A DNA stretch of 64,000 bases, from NCBI GenBank assembly GCA_030035585.1, contig CM057469.1, positions 116,166,650 to 116,230,649 on the forward strand, given 5' to 3'. Below, piece after piece: positions 23,326-34,490 of this stretch (the stretch's first letter is position 1; each line of letters opens with the position of its first letter). Position numbers and translations under genes: made by a program. This DNA is from Dugong dugon. Its lineage: Eukaryota > Chordata > Mammalia > Sirenia > Dugongidae. The notes beneath the pieces were generated by a model. The model saw only the letters and a list, made by a program, of their open reading frames with translations. It searched no databases and was not told the DNA's origin.

Positions 23326-23684
23326 TGTAAAGTGCTCTTAGGAAATGACATCAACATTGAAGACCAAGTGCAGCGATATCCAAAGGCTACTCAACCAAGA
23401 GAATCTATGTTTTCTTCAGTGCAGTTGATGTATGGTCGGGAGTGAAGTCTGAAAGCACAGCCGGTGCAGTCAGCACATTCCACAGCATGGCAGGGCAACT
23501 GCAACTCTGTTCAATTCCAGAAAGGCCCAAGGATATTCAGAAGGACTCTGACTGCTGAATTCATACATTTTGCAATGTCTTCATCCACACTGGAAAGATT
23601 CTATCCATAATCTTATGAAGGTTGCTTTTCTGAATTGAAAGGATAACCCCCATGGCCACATTAGGGTACTATAATCATAAGCAT
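23326..23684. other. No gene seen; unassigned
   Basis: Mixed-composition sequence. On the minus strand a short piece (about 23500-23420) is Cys-rich in translation, but it is interrupted by a stop and has no recognisable domain or splice context. Confidence 0.4.
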
Positions 23685-23940
23685 AATAGCAGGTATCTTT
23701 CATTGAGGGCATTCTGTGTGTTAGGAAACTTGCTGAATGCCTTACATATATTATTAAATTTAACCCTACAGTGATCCTGGGAGGTTGAAATGGATACTAA
23801 CTCCATTCAAGGAACCTGAGCCTCATATGGGACAAGTAGCTTGCTTAATATCAAACCACCAATAACTGTTAGAGATGGTATTTGAACCCATGATTATCTG
23901 ATTCCTGTACCATGCAGACCTTTACCTAATAAGCTACCAC
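23685..23940 (-). mobile_element. MIR SINE
   Basis: Reverse-strand MIR: CTTACATATATTATTAAATT, AACCTGAGCCTCATATGGGA, GTAGCTTGCTTAATATC and ATTTGAACCCATGATTATC on the plus strand correspond to MIR segments in reverse order. Confidence 0.75.
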
Positions 23941-26160
23941 ACCAAGAAAAACATAGGGAACTGTACTTCCGGGTCAAAAGTGTGTTTCCAATCCAGCCAG
24001 TCCCAAATTAGCACGATAATATCAATGAAGACAAGGGAAAATGACGAAACTCTCAATAGTACTAAAAATTAAGATGTATAGAGAACATAGTACTACAATC
24101 TAGGAAGAATCTCCATTTGATACAAAATTATATGCATCTTGATTTAAAAAACAAAAAACCACCAAGTTACTCCTTATGGCATACAAAGACATGAAATTGA
24201 GTGTGAATCAGCCTAAATTCAGACTGGCCTCACTGTTGTGGCCTCTTATGAAATCTTAAATATGTATCCCTCTACATGACAAAGTTGATAAATTTCATTC
24301 TGAAAGATAATAAGGTTGATAGTATACTTCTATAAACATAAGAGCATTTAGATTTTAGGAAGACATTAGATAAAGCCTTTTATTTTAGCCATATGGATAT
24401 ATTGAAGAAATACGAACTAGTAAGTATAGTTTACAGTATAAATAATTCAACCATACACTCCATGGAAAACATTTAATGGATTAATAGCCACAAATTCCTC
24501 TGATCTGTATTAGAGTGGCTGGTCTGTATTAATATCCCAAATGAGAAAATATATGCCAAATTATAAAATGGCAGCAAGTAAAGAATGCACTAGTTTTAAT
24601 GCAGAGTCAGTGTCTTCCAAGTGTTGGACAATATAAAATGTTAATAGGAATAAATAAACGTTTCTGCTCTGGGATCCAAAAAGTAAGCACAACAATATTG
24701 GAATGAGAATCACTGACAGTCAGTTATCAATACCAAGGGCTGCACATCAGAGAACAAAGCTGACAGAAAACCAATAGGCCTCCGCAGGCCTTGGGGTAAA
24801 GATATCAATGTAGGTAATGACAATATGGTTGCCTCAATAGAACGACACTATCTGTAACCTAGAAGCGATGATCTCACCTCTCCTTGCAATGTTGTACCTT
24901 GTTCACCTCTAAAGACACTGCTATCAAATTAGAAAGTCACAAGAGAACAGGTTAACCAAGAACTGAACACCAAGTACCTAATTAGAATGTCAAGAAATCC
25001 TACAAAGGAGGTGAGATCTTTAAAACCAAAAACTAGAAGACCCTACTCTTGTTTTGATAATAAGCCTGCCAACTCACTATAGATAAAGGGTTGTTTGGCA
25101 ATGTTGAGGTGGTAGCAGAAATTAGGAGGACTTGGAAAATGCATTGCAATACTGGCACATCACATTGGTTGCTCTCATGAGGCTCGTAGGCTCCAAGGTC
25201 TAAATAAAACCTTCTAAGATGTACAAATGCCTCTACCTTTTCTATATTACCCTGAAACCCTAAGGAATCCTGTGTATGAGAGAAAAGCTCCTCATACTCA
25301 TAACAAAAGGCATTCAATTAATATTTGATGAATGAATGAATAAGAGTTATTCTGCAAGGGAAAGGGACAGAAATATTCATACAAGGCTACCTTAAAATTA
25401 AATGGAGACATTAAGATTCTAGCTGAATACTTGTTAAATATATTAAAGATTATATTGATGCAACAGATTAAGGGTTAAACTAGAGAAATAGTCTATGTCA
25501 AGATTCTTGGACATTCCTAACGAGTATGAGAGGAGTTCAGAGATCTCTCTCTCATACACACACACAAAAAAAAAATCTGAGCCAATTATAACCATAGGGA
25601 AGCCTCAGAGCAATCCTATGTCTGCCATAAAATCTCCTCCCTACACAAAATCTCACCCCAGGTCTCCAGAATACCGCTGTTGATTTTTCCACCCTTTCCT
25701 TACCTCCAACTTTGGACCTAGTTGTGTCATATATTAAGGTAACCTTCAGCACAAGAGATTTCCCTCTGAAAATGTGTTAAGGAATGGATGCCTTAGAGAA
25801 CACCTACTTAAAGTGAACTAGAGCAGTCTCTGGCGTAGCGTGAGTTTTATGTGTGAGGAAGCTGGATTGTTGACTCAGGAGTCTCTCCCATGATGCTGCT
25901 CTTCTTCTTTGGAAGTTCCATTCTTCCCTGATTCAAAATATTCCCTTGACAAAAGAAAATTTAATACCATTATTGACTACTTTGATTTGTATTCTTTGGA
26001 TTGCCTCAATCTTAGGTAGACAAAGGCTACTTTCCTTCTGAAAAAGAAAGAGGTGGGGGGTGGGGGTGGTGAGGTTTTTCTTTTTAAGGGAACTTCACCT
26101 CTTAGCTGATTAGAATGTGTTTTATGTGGGACGTGGTCTCTTTCTTCATCCTCTCACCCT
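23941..26160. other. No gene seen; old intergenic DNA
   Basis: AT-rich non-coding sequence with short CA repeats at 25553-25566 and a G-rich spot at 26053-26070. No family or gene recognised. Open frames here are short and lack compositional support. Confidence 0.45.
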
Positions 26161-26161
26161 T

Positions 26162-26258
26162 TACCTGTTGCCGACTCATAGCCACTCTATAGGACAGAGT
26201 AGAATTGCCCCATAAGGTTAACAGCCTAGCTCTTAACCACTGCGCCACCAGAGCTGCT
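26162..26258 (-). mobile_element. AfroSINE, partial
   Basis: Plus strand: CTGTTGCCGACTCATAGCCA, GGACAGAGTAGAATTGCCCC, then a jump to CAGCCTAGCTCTTAACCACT and GCGCCACCAGAGCTGC. The whole centre is deleted in this copy. Confidence 0.85.
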
Positions 26259-27465
26259 CATCCTCTCAGCAGGGCCTAATACCCACGCTATCTGTTGAGT
26301 CCTGCCTGTGGATAATTTAGCAGGTTCAAATGGTATACTGCATCAAAAACTCCCATTAATCTCTTATAAATTCTTATGGCTACTGTATTTTATTATTTGC
26401 CTTTGTGTCATAAATCTCTCTACTTGCAGCAGAATTGAAACAAAAGCTGGCATTTGATACCGAACACCTTGGTTAAACTTTTTCCCCAGGTTATCAGATC
26501 AGAAGAATGACTAGGCTCAGAAAATTCAAAGCTATTTCCGTATAAAAGCTTCCCAACCTTCAGGCCTGTTTTTCCAACCTAGTTCCAGAGGGATTTATGC
26601 TTGCAAGTTTTATCTTCCTGAGTAGAAATGACTGCAGAATAAGCAATATCTAAACAGGGCATACAGAATTAAAAGAGAAACAAACAGAAATTAAGAGAAA
26701 AAGCTAAAGCCCGCATGTTATTCAAAGAAGAAAAGCAGTTGGTGTGCCTTAGAGAAACCTCTTCAGAAATAGGAAAGAAATTCGTGGAGCAGTACACCCT
26801 ATCAAGAGAAATAAAACATTGTTCATAAGCCTCCCTGATGCTTATTGAACTAAATAATATCATTTGTTCAATTTTAAGAGGAAAATTTATTTAATTTTAA
26901 ATAGGTTTGTAAAAAAAAATCATTTTAATCATGCACAGCATTTAAATTTGCATAGTATAGAATGCTGTTGTGAGTGGATATTTGGCTCATTATCAATAAT
27001 GTTCCCAAACACCATTTATTCCTTAGAGGTGAACTTCCTAAGCAATTAAGCATTAGAGCCTTCTAATTAAAAGTTAAATCAGTGTCCAAATAAGCATAAT
27101 TGAATAATCACTGTTATCCTCTGAAACACATTAACAGATAGAAGAGCCTCTGGTTTTTATCACATATTTTAAAAAACTCATCATTTATATAGTAAAACTA
27201 TTTTGAAAGTACACTTAGGAGTCACCTTTATTGAGAGTTCATCTGAGTAATACTTAGAATTAAAGTGGTGGTTTGTATGTGTCTTTGTTTTCTTAATATA
27301 AACTGTAAATTACAATAGCTATAAATCAAGCATGGGGGGTGAAGAGGCTCCAAGGAGGGCAAGTGGGGTTGGGGTAGGACTGGACGACGAGGGTATTAAG
27401 GTATCTTGCAGTTACAAGGGCTCTTAACCTACCTAATCAGAATTACCTAGGGAAAGTATTTTAGT
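26259..27465. other. No gene seen; AT-rich, partly CNE-like
   Basis: No transposon recognised. 26830-27130 is dense in TAAT/ATTA-type sites and forkhead-like CAAACACCATTTATTCC; see the separate observation. 27330-27395 is G-rich. Confidence 0.4.
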
Positions 27466-27676
27466 TGAAGCAGGGTAGTGCAATCATTAAGGCCATAGAA
27501 GACGCTGGAGCCAGACTACCTGGGTTTGAGAACTAGTTCCACCACTTATTAATCCTGTATGACCTTAGATAAGTCACTTACTCTTTCTGTAACTCTAGGG
27601 GTAAGTGGGAATAATAATTACAGGGTTATTGTGAGGATTAAATGAGCTGATTTATAAGTGCTCAAAAAATCTAAAC
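27466..27676 (+). mobile_element. MIR SINE
   Basis: Good match to MIR: GTAGTGCAATCATTAAGGCC, TGGAGCCAGACTACCTGGGT, GTATGACCTTAGATAAGTCA, TTACAGGGTTATTGTGAGGA and TTAAATGAGCTGATTTATAA. Confidence 0.85.
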
Positions 27677-27877
27677 AGTTACTTAGATGGAAAGTAGGTT
27701 TGGTGGCTCGGAAAAGAAGTTTGTGTCCCCTCAAAATATCTGTTGGAGTCCTAAGCCCTACACATGTGGATGCGATCCTGTTTGGAAATAGGATTGCCTT
27801 TGTTATGTAAATGAAGAAGTATCGATGTACAGTGTGTCTTAAACCTAATCACTTCTGAGATATAAAGAACAGCATAG

Positions 27878-28232
27878 AGGAGCCCTGCTAACCAAAAGGT
27901 TGGCCTTTTGAACCCACCAGTCACTGTGTGAGAGAAAGATGTGGCAGTCTGCTTCTGTAAAGATTACTAAACCACCAAAAGCCAAATCCACTGCCACTAA
28001 GTCAATTCCAACTCATAGCGACCCCGTAGGACAGAGTAGAACTGCCCCATAGGGTTTCCAAGGAGTGGCTGGTGGATTTGAACTGCCAACCTTTCGGTTA
28101 TCAGCTGAGGCCTTAACCACTGCACTACCAGGGCTCCAACCTGTAAAGATGACAGTCTTGGAAACCCTATGGGACAGTTCTACTCTGTTTTATAGGGTCA
28201 CTATGAGTCAGAATCAACTTCATATCAATGAA
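27878..28232 (+). mobile_element. AfroSINE, long form (outer copy, interrupted)
   Basis: The 5' part 27878-27967 has GAGCCCTGCTAACCAAAAGG, GAGAAAGATGTGGCAGTCTG and the long-form centre CTTCTGTAAAGATTAC. It continues at 28154 with AGTCTTGGAAACCCTATGGG, TCTACTCTGTTTTATAGGGT and the tail CACTATGAGTCAGAATCAAC. The break is a short-form SINE in the opposite direction. Confidence 0.9.
27968..28140 (-). mobile_element. AfroSINE, short form, inserted in another AfroSINE
   Basis: Plus strand from tail to head: CCACTAAGTCAATTCCAACT, GGACAGAGTAGAACTGCCCC, GGTTTCCAAGGAGTGGCTGG, CCTTAACCACTGCACTACCA. Flanked by CTGTAAAGATTAC (27955-27967) and CTGTAAAGATGAC (28141-28153), a 13-bp target duplication made from the outer SINE. 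Confidence 0.92.
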
Positions 28233-28467
28233 TTATAGATACAGAGATGAGAGAGCACAAAATGTGGAAGACAAACTCTATCTGATGACATTGGAGGCAG
28301 AAGAATCTACAAGCCCAGGTACTCCAAGGATCACTGCTGCAAGGAGCTGAAATAGACAAAGAAGGGCCTTCCCCTAGAGCAATACTCTGAATTCAGACTT
28401 TTAGCCTCCTGAACTATGCCACCCACTTATGGTATTTCTGTTATAGCAGCACTGGGAACCTAAAACA

Positions 28468-29703
28468 GGGGGCACACAGCAGAGGACTGACTGGGATCAC
28501 AGTGACAGTCCTGGGCCTGCTGCTCAATCCTGTGTGGTCTTGGTCTTGGCAATGTTTTGTAACCTCTGTGAGCCCCATCTTCTCATTTCAAATGTGGATA
28601 ACTGCAGCATCTACCTCACAGGTTGCTAAAAAGCATGACATACTGAGTGCTGAATTCATTACCAGGAGACAGGCTAAGTGTGAGCGCCCCAGGAATGGAC
28701 ATACGCACCCCAACAACCGTAGCTCAGGCATATGATATTGTCTCGGTCTGCATATAAAAAAGACCTTTCACGAAAGCCTTTGTATCCCTATGTCCCTATG
28801 TTTCTTTGAATTCTTGAAGGCAATTTTATTCTCTTTTTTGTGTGTGAAGTTAAAAGCAAAAAGTTGTGTTTCCAAAGATCTCCCAGGAATGTGAGCTGGT
28901 TTGTCAAATACTGCAGCTTCCAGCAAATCATACTCAGACACCAAAGGAAAGAAAGCATAGTCTGTACAGCTCATTTTTTTGGCTGAGTGAATTTAGAGTT
29001 TACGAAAGGTAGTCAAATGCAAATGAATTAGTTGTGTGTGCCTCATGGAGAAGTTGTGGAAACGATTTTATCATCTCTGCTTAACTCTCATATTGTGCTC
29101 CTTAAAATGGTGACGTCATTTGGAACTGGAATCACCTTTTCTCAGCTAAGGAATATGACAATAAGTAAATGTCGTTTTATTTAAATTCTAAAGAACAACG
29201 TGCCTCAAACCAGATTGATCCAGAAAACACTAGAAAGAAAAGTCTAACTTGGGTACATGGTGAGGCTCTGATGTGTCTGATTTGACTGGTAATGAACATA
29301 ATCCTGAATCATTTCTGAGAAGTTGGACAATTTCTCTGTGGAACAAACACAGCCAGTCTTTTCTGCACAGGCCAAATAGTGGAACCAACCTGGCCAAGAT
29401 TCCAAACAGGGTTAAAGCAAACCATATGAGGAATTTGAAAGAGACTCCCAGTCTGTTTTATCCAGAAGATTAGGCACTAGCTAGTTATTCCACAGAACAA
29501 AGTGGCAGGTAGATGGATGAAGAGTCAGAGATTTAGCAAATTCTGTTTCCCTTATCTGCAAATGTGAAGGCAGTGTTTCCTGCCTCTGCTTCTGCTTGCA
29601 TCACTTACCCTTCACCTGGCTAAAGCCTATTATTGCTCTTCAGAGAGACCTCTATCCAGCACAGGGCGCCAATCTAAGTGAGACTTTCTGTCTATACACT
29701 CCC
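28468..29703. other. No gene seen; unassigned with CRE and octamer motifs
   Basis: 28500-28680 may be a diverged MIR (TGCTGCTCAATCCTGTGTGG, CCTCACAGGTTGCTAAAAAG). 28985-29200 holds an exact ATGCAAAT octamer (29017-29024) and an exact TGACGTCA (29111-29118). The remainder shows nothing recognisable. Confidence 0.4.
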
Positions 29704-30595
29704 TGTGATAAGCAGAATTCTAAGATGTACCTCAAGATTCTCGCCCCAGTGTGAGTGCTGTGTGTAATCTCTGGGATTTACAAATATGATGATTATGGTT
29801 CTGTGGTGAGGGTATGCTATATGCCACAGTTCACTTTAAGAAAGGGACCTAATCATATGAGCCCTTAAAAGGGGCTGAGATCTTCCTGAGCAAAGAGATT
29901 CAAAGCATGAGAAGACTTGATAAGAGTGAGATATTCTCCTTTGCTGACTTGGAAGATGGAGGTGGTCATGTGACAAGGGAAAGCAGGCTGACAGCAGCCC
30001 CAGCTGACAACCAACAAAAAATGCTGACTTCAGACAAAGATTAGACTGGACTATGGGACATAAAATGATACTCGCGAAGAGTGTGCCTCATAGCTCAAGT
30101 AGATACCTGTGACTAAATGGGCAGCTGTCCAGAGATGAGAAGGCAGAGAGGGTCAGGAGCTGGTTGAAAGGACACGGGAAATCCAGGGTGGAAAGGAGCA
30201 GTGTGCTGTCACAGTACAGGGAGAGCAACTAGGGTCACATAAGAATATGTGTATAAATTTTTGTATGAGAGACTAACTTGAATTGTAAACTTTCACTTAA
30301 AGCACAATAAAAATAAAATAAAATAAACAAAAAAATGCTGACTTCAGTCCTACAACTGCAAAGAACTAAATCCTGTCACAACCACATGAGGTTGGAAAAG
30401 GACCTCAAACTCTAGATGAGAACGCAGTCCAGCCAACATCTTTATTTAGCCTTGTGAGACCCTGAGCAGAAAATCTAGTCACACTGTGGCCAGATTTCTG
30501 ACCTATAGTACTGTAAACTAATAAATGGACCTTGTTTTTTTTTAAATATCTAAGTCGGTGGTGTTTTGTTATACAGCACTACAAAACAAATATAT
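29704..30595 (+). mobile_element. Old mammalian LTR-like repeat, interrupted by L1 tail
   Basis: Begins GATAAGCAGAATTCTAAGAT and continues AGGGACCTAATCATATGAGC, GGTGGTCATGTGACAAGG and CAGCCCCAGCTGACAACC. It is cut at 30034-30325 by an L1 tail, resumes with TCCTACAACTGCAAAGAACT and ends with AACTAATAAATGGACCTTGT, where AATAAA is the poly(A) signal. I know this as a common eutherian LTR-type repeat but do not assign a name. Related copies lie at 47727-48298 and 63560-64000. Confidence 0.6.
30034..30325 (+). mobile_element. 5'-truncated L1 3' end with target duplication
   Basis: Matches the last 290 bases of L1-A (6510-6795) and L1-C: ACAAAGATTAGACTGGACTA, GTGTGCTGTCACAGTACAGG, TGTGTATAAATTTTTGTATG, then AATAAAAATAAAATAAAATA. 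The host sequence AAAAAATGCTGACTTCAG occurs just before (ending 30033) and just after (ending 30347) as the target-site duplication. Confidence 0.92.
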
Positions 30596-30691
30596 TCCCA
30601 TAGGACCTTGTACTTACCTTTCAAAACACTTATCCACAGCATTATTTCCTGGTATATATGCAGATATAGATAACAGCTATACAGAGATATT

Positions 30692-30896
30692 AAGGTCCCT
30701 CGGTGGTGCAAATAGTTTGCACTCAGCTGGTAACCAAAAGCTTGGTGGCTCAAACTCACCCAGCTGTACCATGGAAGAAAAGGCCTGGAAATCTGCTTCT
30801 GTAAAGATTACAGCCTAGAAAACCCAATGGAGCAGTTCTACTCTGTAACAGATGTAGTCACTATGAGTCAGAAATGATTCAACGGCACCCAACAAT
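30692..30896 (+). mobile_element. AfroSINE, long form
   Basis: Diverged copy: GTCCCTCGGTGGTGCAAATA, GCTGGTAACCAAAAGCTTGG, CTGCTTCTGTAAAGATTACA, GAGCAGTTCTACTCTGTAAC, then CACTATGAGTCAGAAATGAT. Confidence 0.87.
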
Positions 30897-30901
30897 AAGA
30901 G

Positions 30902-30950
30902 CATCTGTCTGTATATCTGCCTGTCTATCTATCTCTCTATCTACCTATCA
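30902..30950. repeat. Degenerate (CTAT/CTGT)n microsatellite
   Basis: About 48 bases of ATCTGTCTGTATATCTGCCT followed by CTATCTATCTCTCTATCTAC units immediately after the AfroSINE end. Confidence 0.85.
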
Positions 30951-30954
30951 TCTC

Positions 30955-31080
30955 CTACACTTGACAGTAAGCTCCCTGAAAGCAGGGGTTGTATCTTTTA
31001 TTTACTGTTGTGTCCCTAGCACATAGTGTAGTGTCTAGAATATAGTAGATGCTCAATAAATATTTGTGAAATGAAAAAGT
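30955..31080 (+). mobile_element. L2 LINE 3' end
   Basis: Typical L2 terminus: ACAGTAAGCTCCCTGAAAGC, AGGGGTTGTATC, GTCCCTAGCACATAGTGTAG, GATGCTCAATAAATATTTGT, GAAATGAA. Confidence 0.8.
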
Positions 31081-31646
31081 GGATATATTAACTTATCTCT
31101 TCAAATCAAAATATTATCAATTAGATAAATCAAAATATTCTTTTCATTAAATTATGTAGGGATGTTGCTTTTACTTTACAATAAGTCATTTTATTTCCAT
31201 TTACATCTCTTTTTCTTCATCAAGTGTGTTTCATTCACTGAATTTGAGTAATCTAAACAAGACTGAGGCTGATCAGGTGTGGAGTCAAGAGACATGGCCA
31301 TTACCTTTGGGATACAGCCTGCCTAGTCCTTGTTTGCTCTCCAATCTCTGAGCACTGCACTCAGATTTTAGATACATACCGCATGCATACATGCAAAATA
31401 AGTTTACATGGATGCCTAAGGCCACATCAAGCAAAATAATATATGATGCCTTCTTTGGGGAAGCCCTCTCCTTTTTTCCTTTCTCCCCCCTGCCCCCACT
31501 CCAAACTTTCCTTCTTTATCCACCCTGTGACTGTCAACCCTGCCAGTGGCCTAGCACGCCACAGCCTCTCTTTGCATATGGGGTTCTCCTCTGTCTGTAG
31601 AGAACTTTGTCATCCTCATTGTTTGAAAAATGTTATCTCATCCATC
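31081..31646. other. No gene seen
   Basis: AT-rich then pyrimidine-rich sequence, including a C-rich section at 31460-31510. Nothing recognised. Confidence 0.45.
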
Positions 31647-31659
31647 AAGACTAACATTA

Positions 31660-32520
31660 GGAGGCAGAGCCAAGATGGCGGAGTAGTCAGACGCTTCCGG
31701 TGGACCCTCTTACAACAAAGACCAGGAAAAAGAGTGATTCGATTATATACAGCAATCTGGGAGCCCTGAACATCAAAGGCAGAGTTGAGGAACAGAACTC
31801 AGTGGCAGGGGGAGGGAGAGATGGTTTGGAAGCAGCAAGGAGTTGCCAGACCTGACCTGGTGAGAGCCTGAGCCCTTTAGGCCTGAGCAACTCGTGGGTG
31901 AGTGGTGAGACAGGCAAGCGGCAGTGCTCAGGAGGTGCATTTTCCGCACCGGGAGAGACCCAGTGCCAGAGAGTCTACACGGTCACCCAGAACCAGTGAG
32001 AAGCAGCTCTCATCGGCAAAAGATAAGTACTTGCGTACAGCTTACCACACAGATCAAAAACACCCTCCCCACTTAGGGAAAAACCTCTCTCCCATTTACC
32101 TCCCAGCTCCCTGCTTTGCAGTGGGTCCCAGACTCGCTTCAGCAATTGCTGAGTCCCCTGGACCGGAAGTAGGATCTGTCACACACCCAGAGCCATTCTC
32201 CCTGCCTTGGAGAGTGAACAAATTAACAAAAGGGAAAAAATAAACTGCCAGCTCCCCTAAGGCAGGAACCCAGGGTAGGCACAGCTCCTTTGCCTAGGCA
32301 CAGGCATAAGCGATCCTCGGACTTCAAGTGCCTTTCCCCCTGCATAGACTTGCACAGGCCCATGTCAACACCACAGGCCCTCATTACTGCAGTACAACAG
32401 GATATATACTGGAACTCTAACTTCAGCTGTTTCAGCTGTGAAGTGGCAGGTTCTTGACATTTGACACTACTCTGCCCATTAAGCAGGGTCTTCACCTACC
32501 CACATCGGGGGCCTGAGGAC
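31660..32520 (+). promoter_or_regulatory. L1-C 5' UTR with YY1-type start motif
   Basis: L1 5' UTRs act as internal RNA polymerase II promoters. CAAGATGGCG at 31671-31680, at the very 5' end, is the classical YY1 site that sets the L1 start in primates. L1-B has the same position degraded to CAAGATGGTG. Activity in this copy is inferred from position, not shown. Confidence 0.6.
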
Positions 32521-33093
32521 TGGTGACTCCACCCATGCCACCTAGCCACCTGTGATAGGGGCCCATGAATAAGAAGTGCCCCCCAGTCCTTACAGCCAAC
32601 AGCATTAAGTGCTCATAGTCCTGCTGCAAAACCCACCCACCTACGTGTTGTAGGGAACCCACTCACCTACGTGCTTCTTCCTGGACACTTGGGGGTGGCT
32701 GTCAGCCCCCTACTTTGCTCAGAGTGTGTTCCTCTGCTGCAGCCAGATGCCTATGCCTACACCAATCACCCATGCCTATCTAGGACTGTAAGTGAGAGCC
32801 TATACCACACACTTGGTGGCTATCTACCTGGGAACCTGAGCTGAATCCATACAGGAGGAGTAGGCAGACTCCTGACTCACATACCTAGTAACAGATCTAA
32901 CCACCTGGTGACAGAACATTAGAGCTTCAAAGGTGTCAGTAAACAAACTAGCTAATATGAGCAGCCTATTTCAGCATATCAAAACAAAACAAGAAGCTAG
33001 GACACAGTAAGCAAACATAAAATAAATAAATATAATAACTTATTGATGGCTTGGAGACAAAAGTCAATATCAAATCACATAAAGAGGTAATCC

Positions 33094-33990
33094 ATGATGG
33101 CTTCAGCAAGTTCCCAAAATAAAGGATCTAGAAACTTCCCAGAGGATGAAAATTTCTTGGAATTACTGGAGACAGAATACAAAAGATTAATATACAGAAC
33201 TCTTCAAGAAATTAGGAAGGAAATTAAGCAAAACACAGAACACACAATAAAGGAAATTAAAAAGATTAGAGAAGAGCATAATGACAAATTTAACAGGCTG
33301 CAAGAATCCATAGAGAGACAGCAATCAGAAATCCAGAAGATTAACGATCAAATTTCAGAATTACACAACTCAATAGAAAGTCCTAGGAGAAGAGTTGAGG
33401 CAATGGAAGTCAGAATTAGTGAGATTGAGGATAAAATGCTTGACACCAACTTATTTAAGGTAATATCAGATAAAACGATTAAAAAAATGAAGAAACCCTC
33501 AGAATTATGTGGGACTCTATCAAGAGGAATAACCTACGAGTGATTAGAGTACCAGAACAGGGGGGGGATAACAGAAAATACAGAGAGAATTGTTGAAGAT
33601 TTGTTGACAGTAAACATCCCTGATATCGTGAAAGATGACAAGTTATCTATCCAAGATGCTCATCGAATCCCACAAAAAGTAGATCCCAAAAGAAAGTCAC
33701 CAAGACATATTATAATCAAACTTTCCAAAACCAAAGATAAACAGAAAATTTTAAGAGAGGCTAGGGATAAATGAAAAGTCATCTACAAAGGAGAGTCAAT
33801 AAGAATAAGCTTGGAATACTCAGCAGAATCCATGCAGGCAAGAAGGCAATGGGATAACTTATATAAAGTATTGAAGGAAAAAAAACTGCCAGCCAAGAAT
33901 TGTATATCCAGCAAAACTGTCTCTCAAATATGATGGTGAAATTAGGACGTTTCCAGATAAACAGAAGTTTAGAGAATTTGCAAAAACCAA
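33094..33990 (+). pseudogene. L1-C ORF1 (RNA-binding protein), broken
   Basis: The ATG at 33094 opens a 149-codon frame to 33543. Its charged coiled-coil segment (residues about 30-125) is rich in Glu, Lys and Gln, with SQEIQKIND-like and RRVEAMEVRISEIEDKM. A frameshift near 33545-33560, at a run of G residues, moves the RRM part to another frame: VPEQGGITENTERIVEDLL, KVDPKRKSPRHIIIKLSK, then a TGA near 33772 after LREARDK. The CTD continues with KVIYKGESIRISLEYSAES and SSKTVS-like tail sequence to about 33990. Apart from these breaks it is the best-kept ORF1 of the three L1 copies. Confidence 0.9.
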
Positions 33991-34490
33991 ACCAAAATTA
34001 CAAGAAATACTAAAGGGAGTCCTCTGGTTAGAAAATCAGTAACATCAGATAACAACCCAAGACTAGAACACAGGACAGAGCAACCAGAAATCAATCCAGA
34101 TAGGGAAGTCATGAAAGTACATCAAAGCTAAAACACTGAAAATAGGGAAACAGATATCAATTTGCAGAAGATGGCAACATTGAAACAAAAAAGAGGGACT
34201 TAAAAAACGTAGACCTAGTTTTTCATATGGAGAGGAAGTCAAGGTGATATAAAGAAATAAAAGACTGGTATAAACTTAGAAAAATAGGGGTAAATATTAA
34301 GGTAACCACAAAAGAAACTAACAATCCTACAAGTCAAAATAAAAAAACTAGAAAAATTTAAAGACTCAGCAAATACAAAATCAACAACAATGAAAAAGAT
34401 GAAAAGAAAATACATAAAGAAAAATGACTCAGCACAGAAAATTAAGCGGAACAAAGAAACCGTGAACAACACATAAAAAAAGACATCAAA

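Larger units (their letters stand above)
27712..28467 (+). mobile_element. MaLR-like LTR, interrupted by two AfroSINEs
   Basis: Starts near TTTGTGTCCCCTCAAAATAT and runs through GATCCTGTTTGGAAATAGGA and CTTAAACCTAATCACTTCTG, then is interrupted at 27878-28232. It resumes with GAGGCAGAAGAATCTACAAG and ends TTATAGCAGCACTGGGAACC then TAAAACA at 28467. The general plan is that of MLT1-type LTRs; I do not assign a subfamily. Confidence 0.65.
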
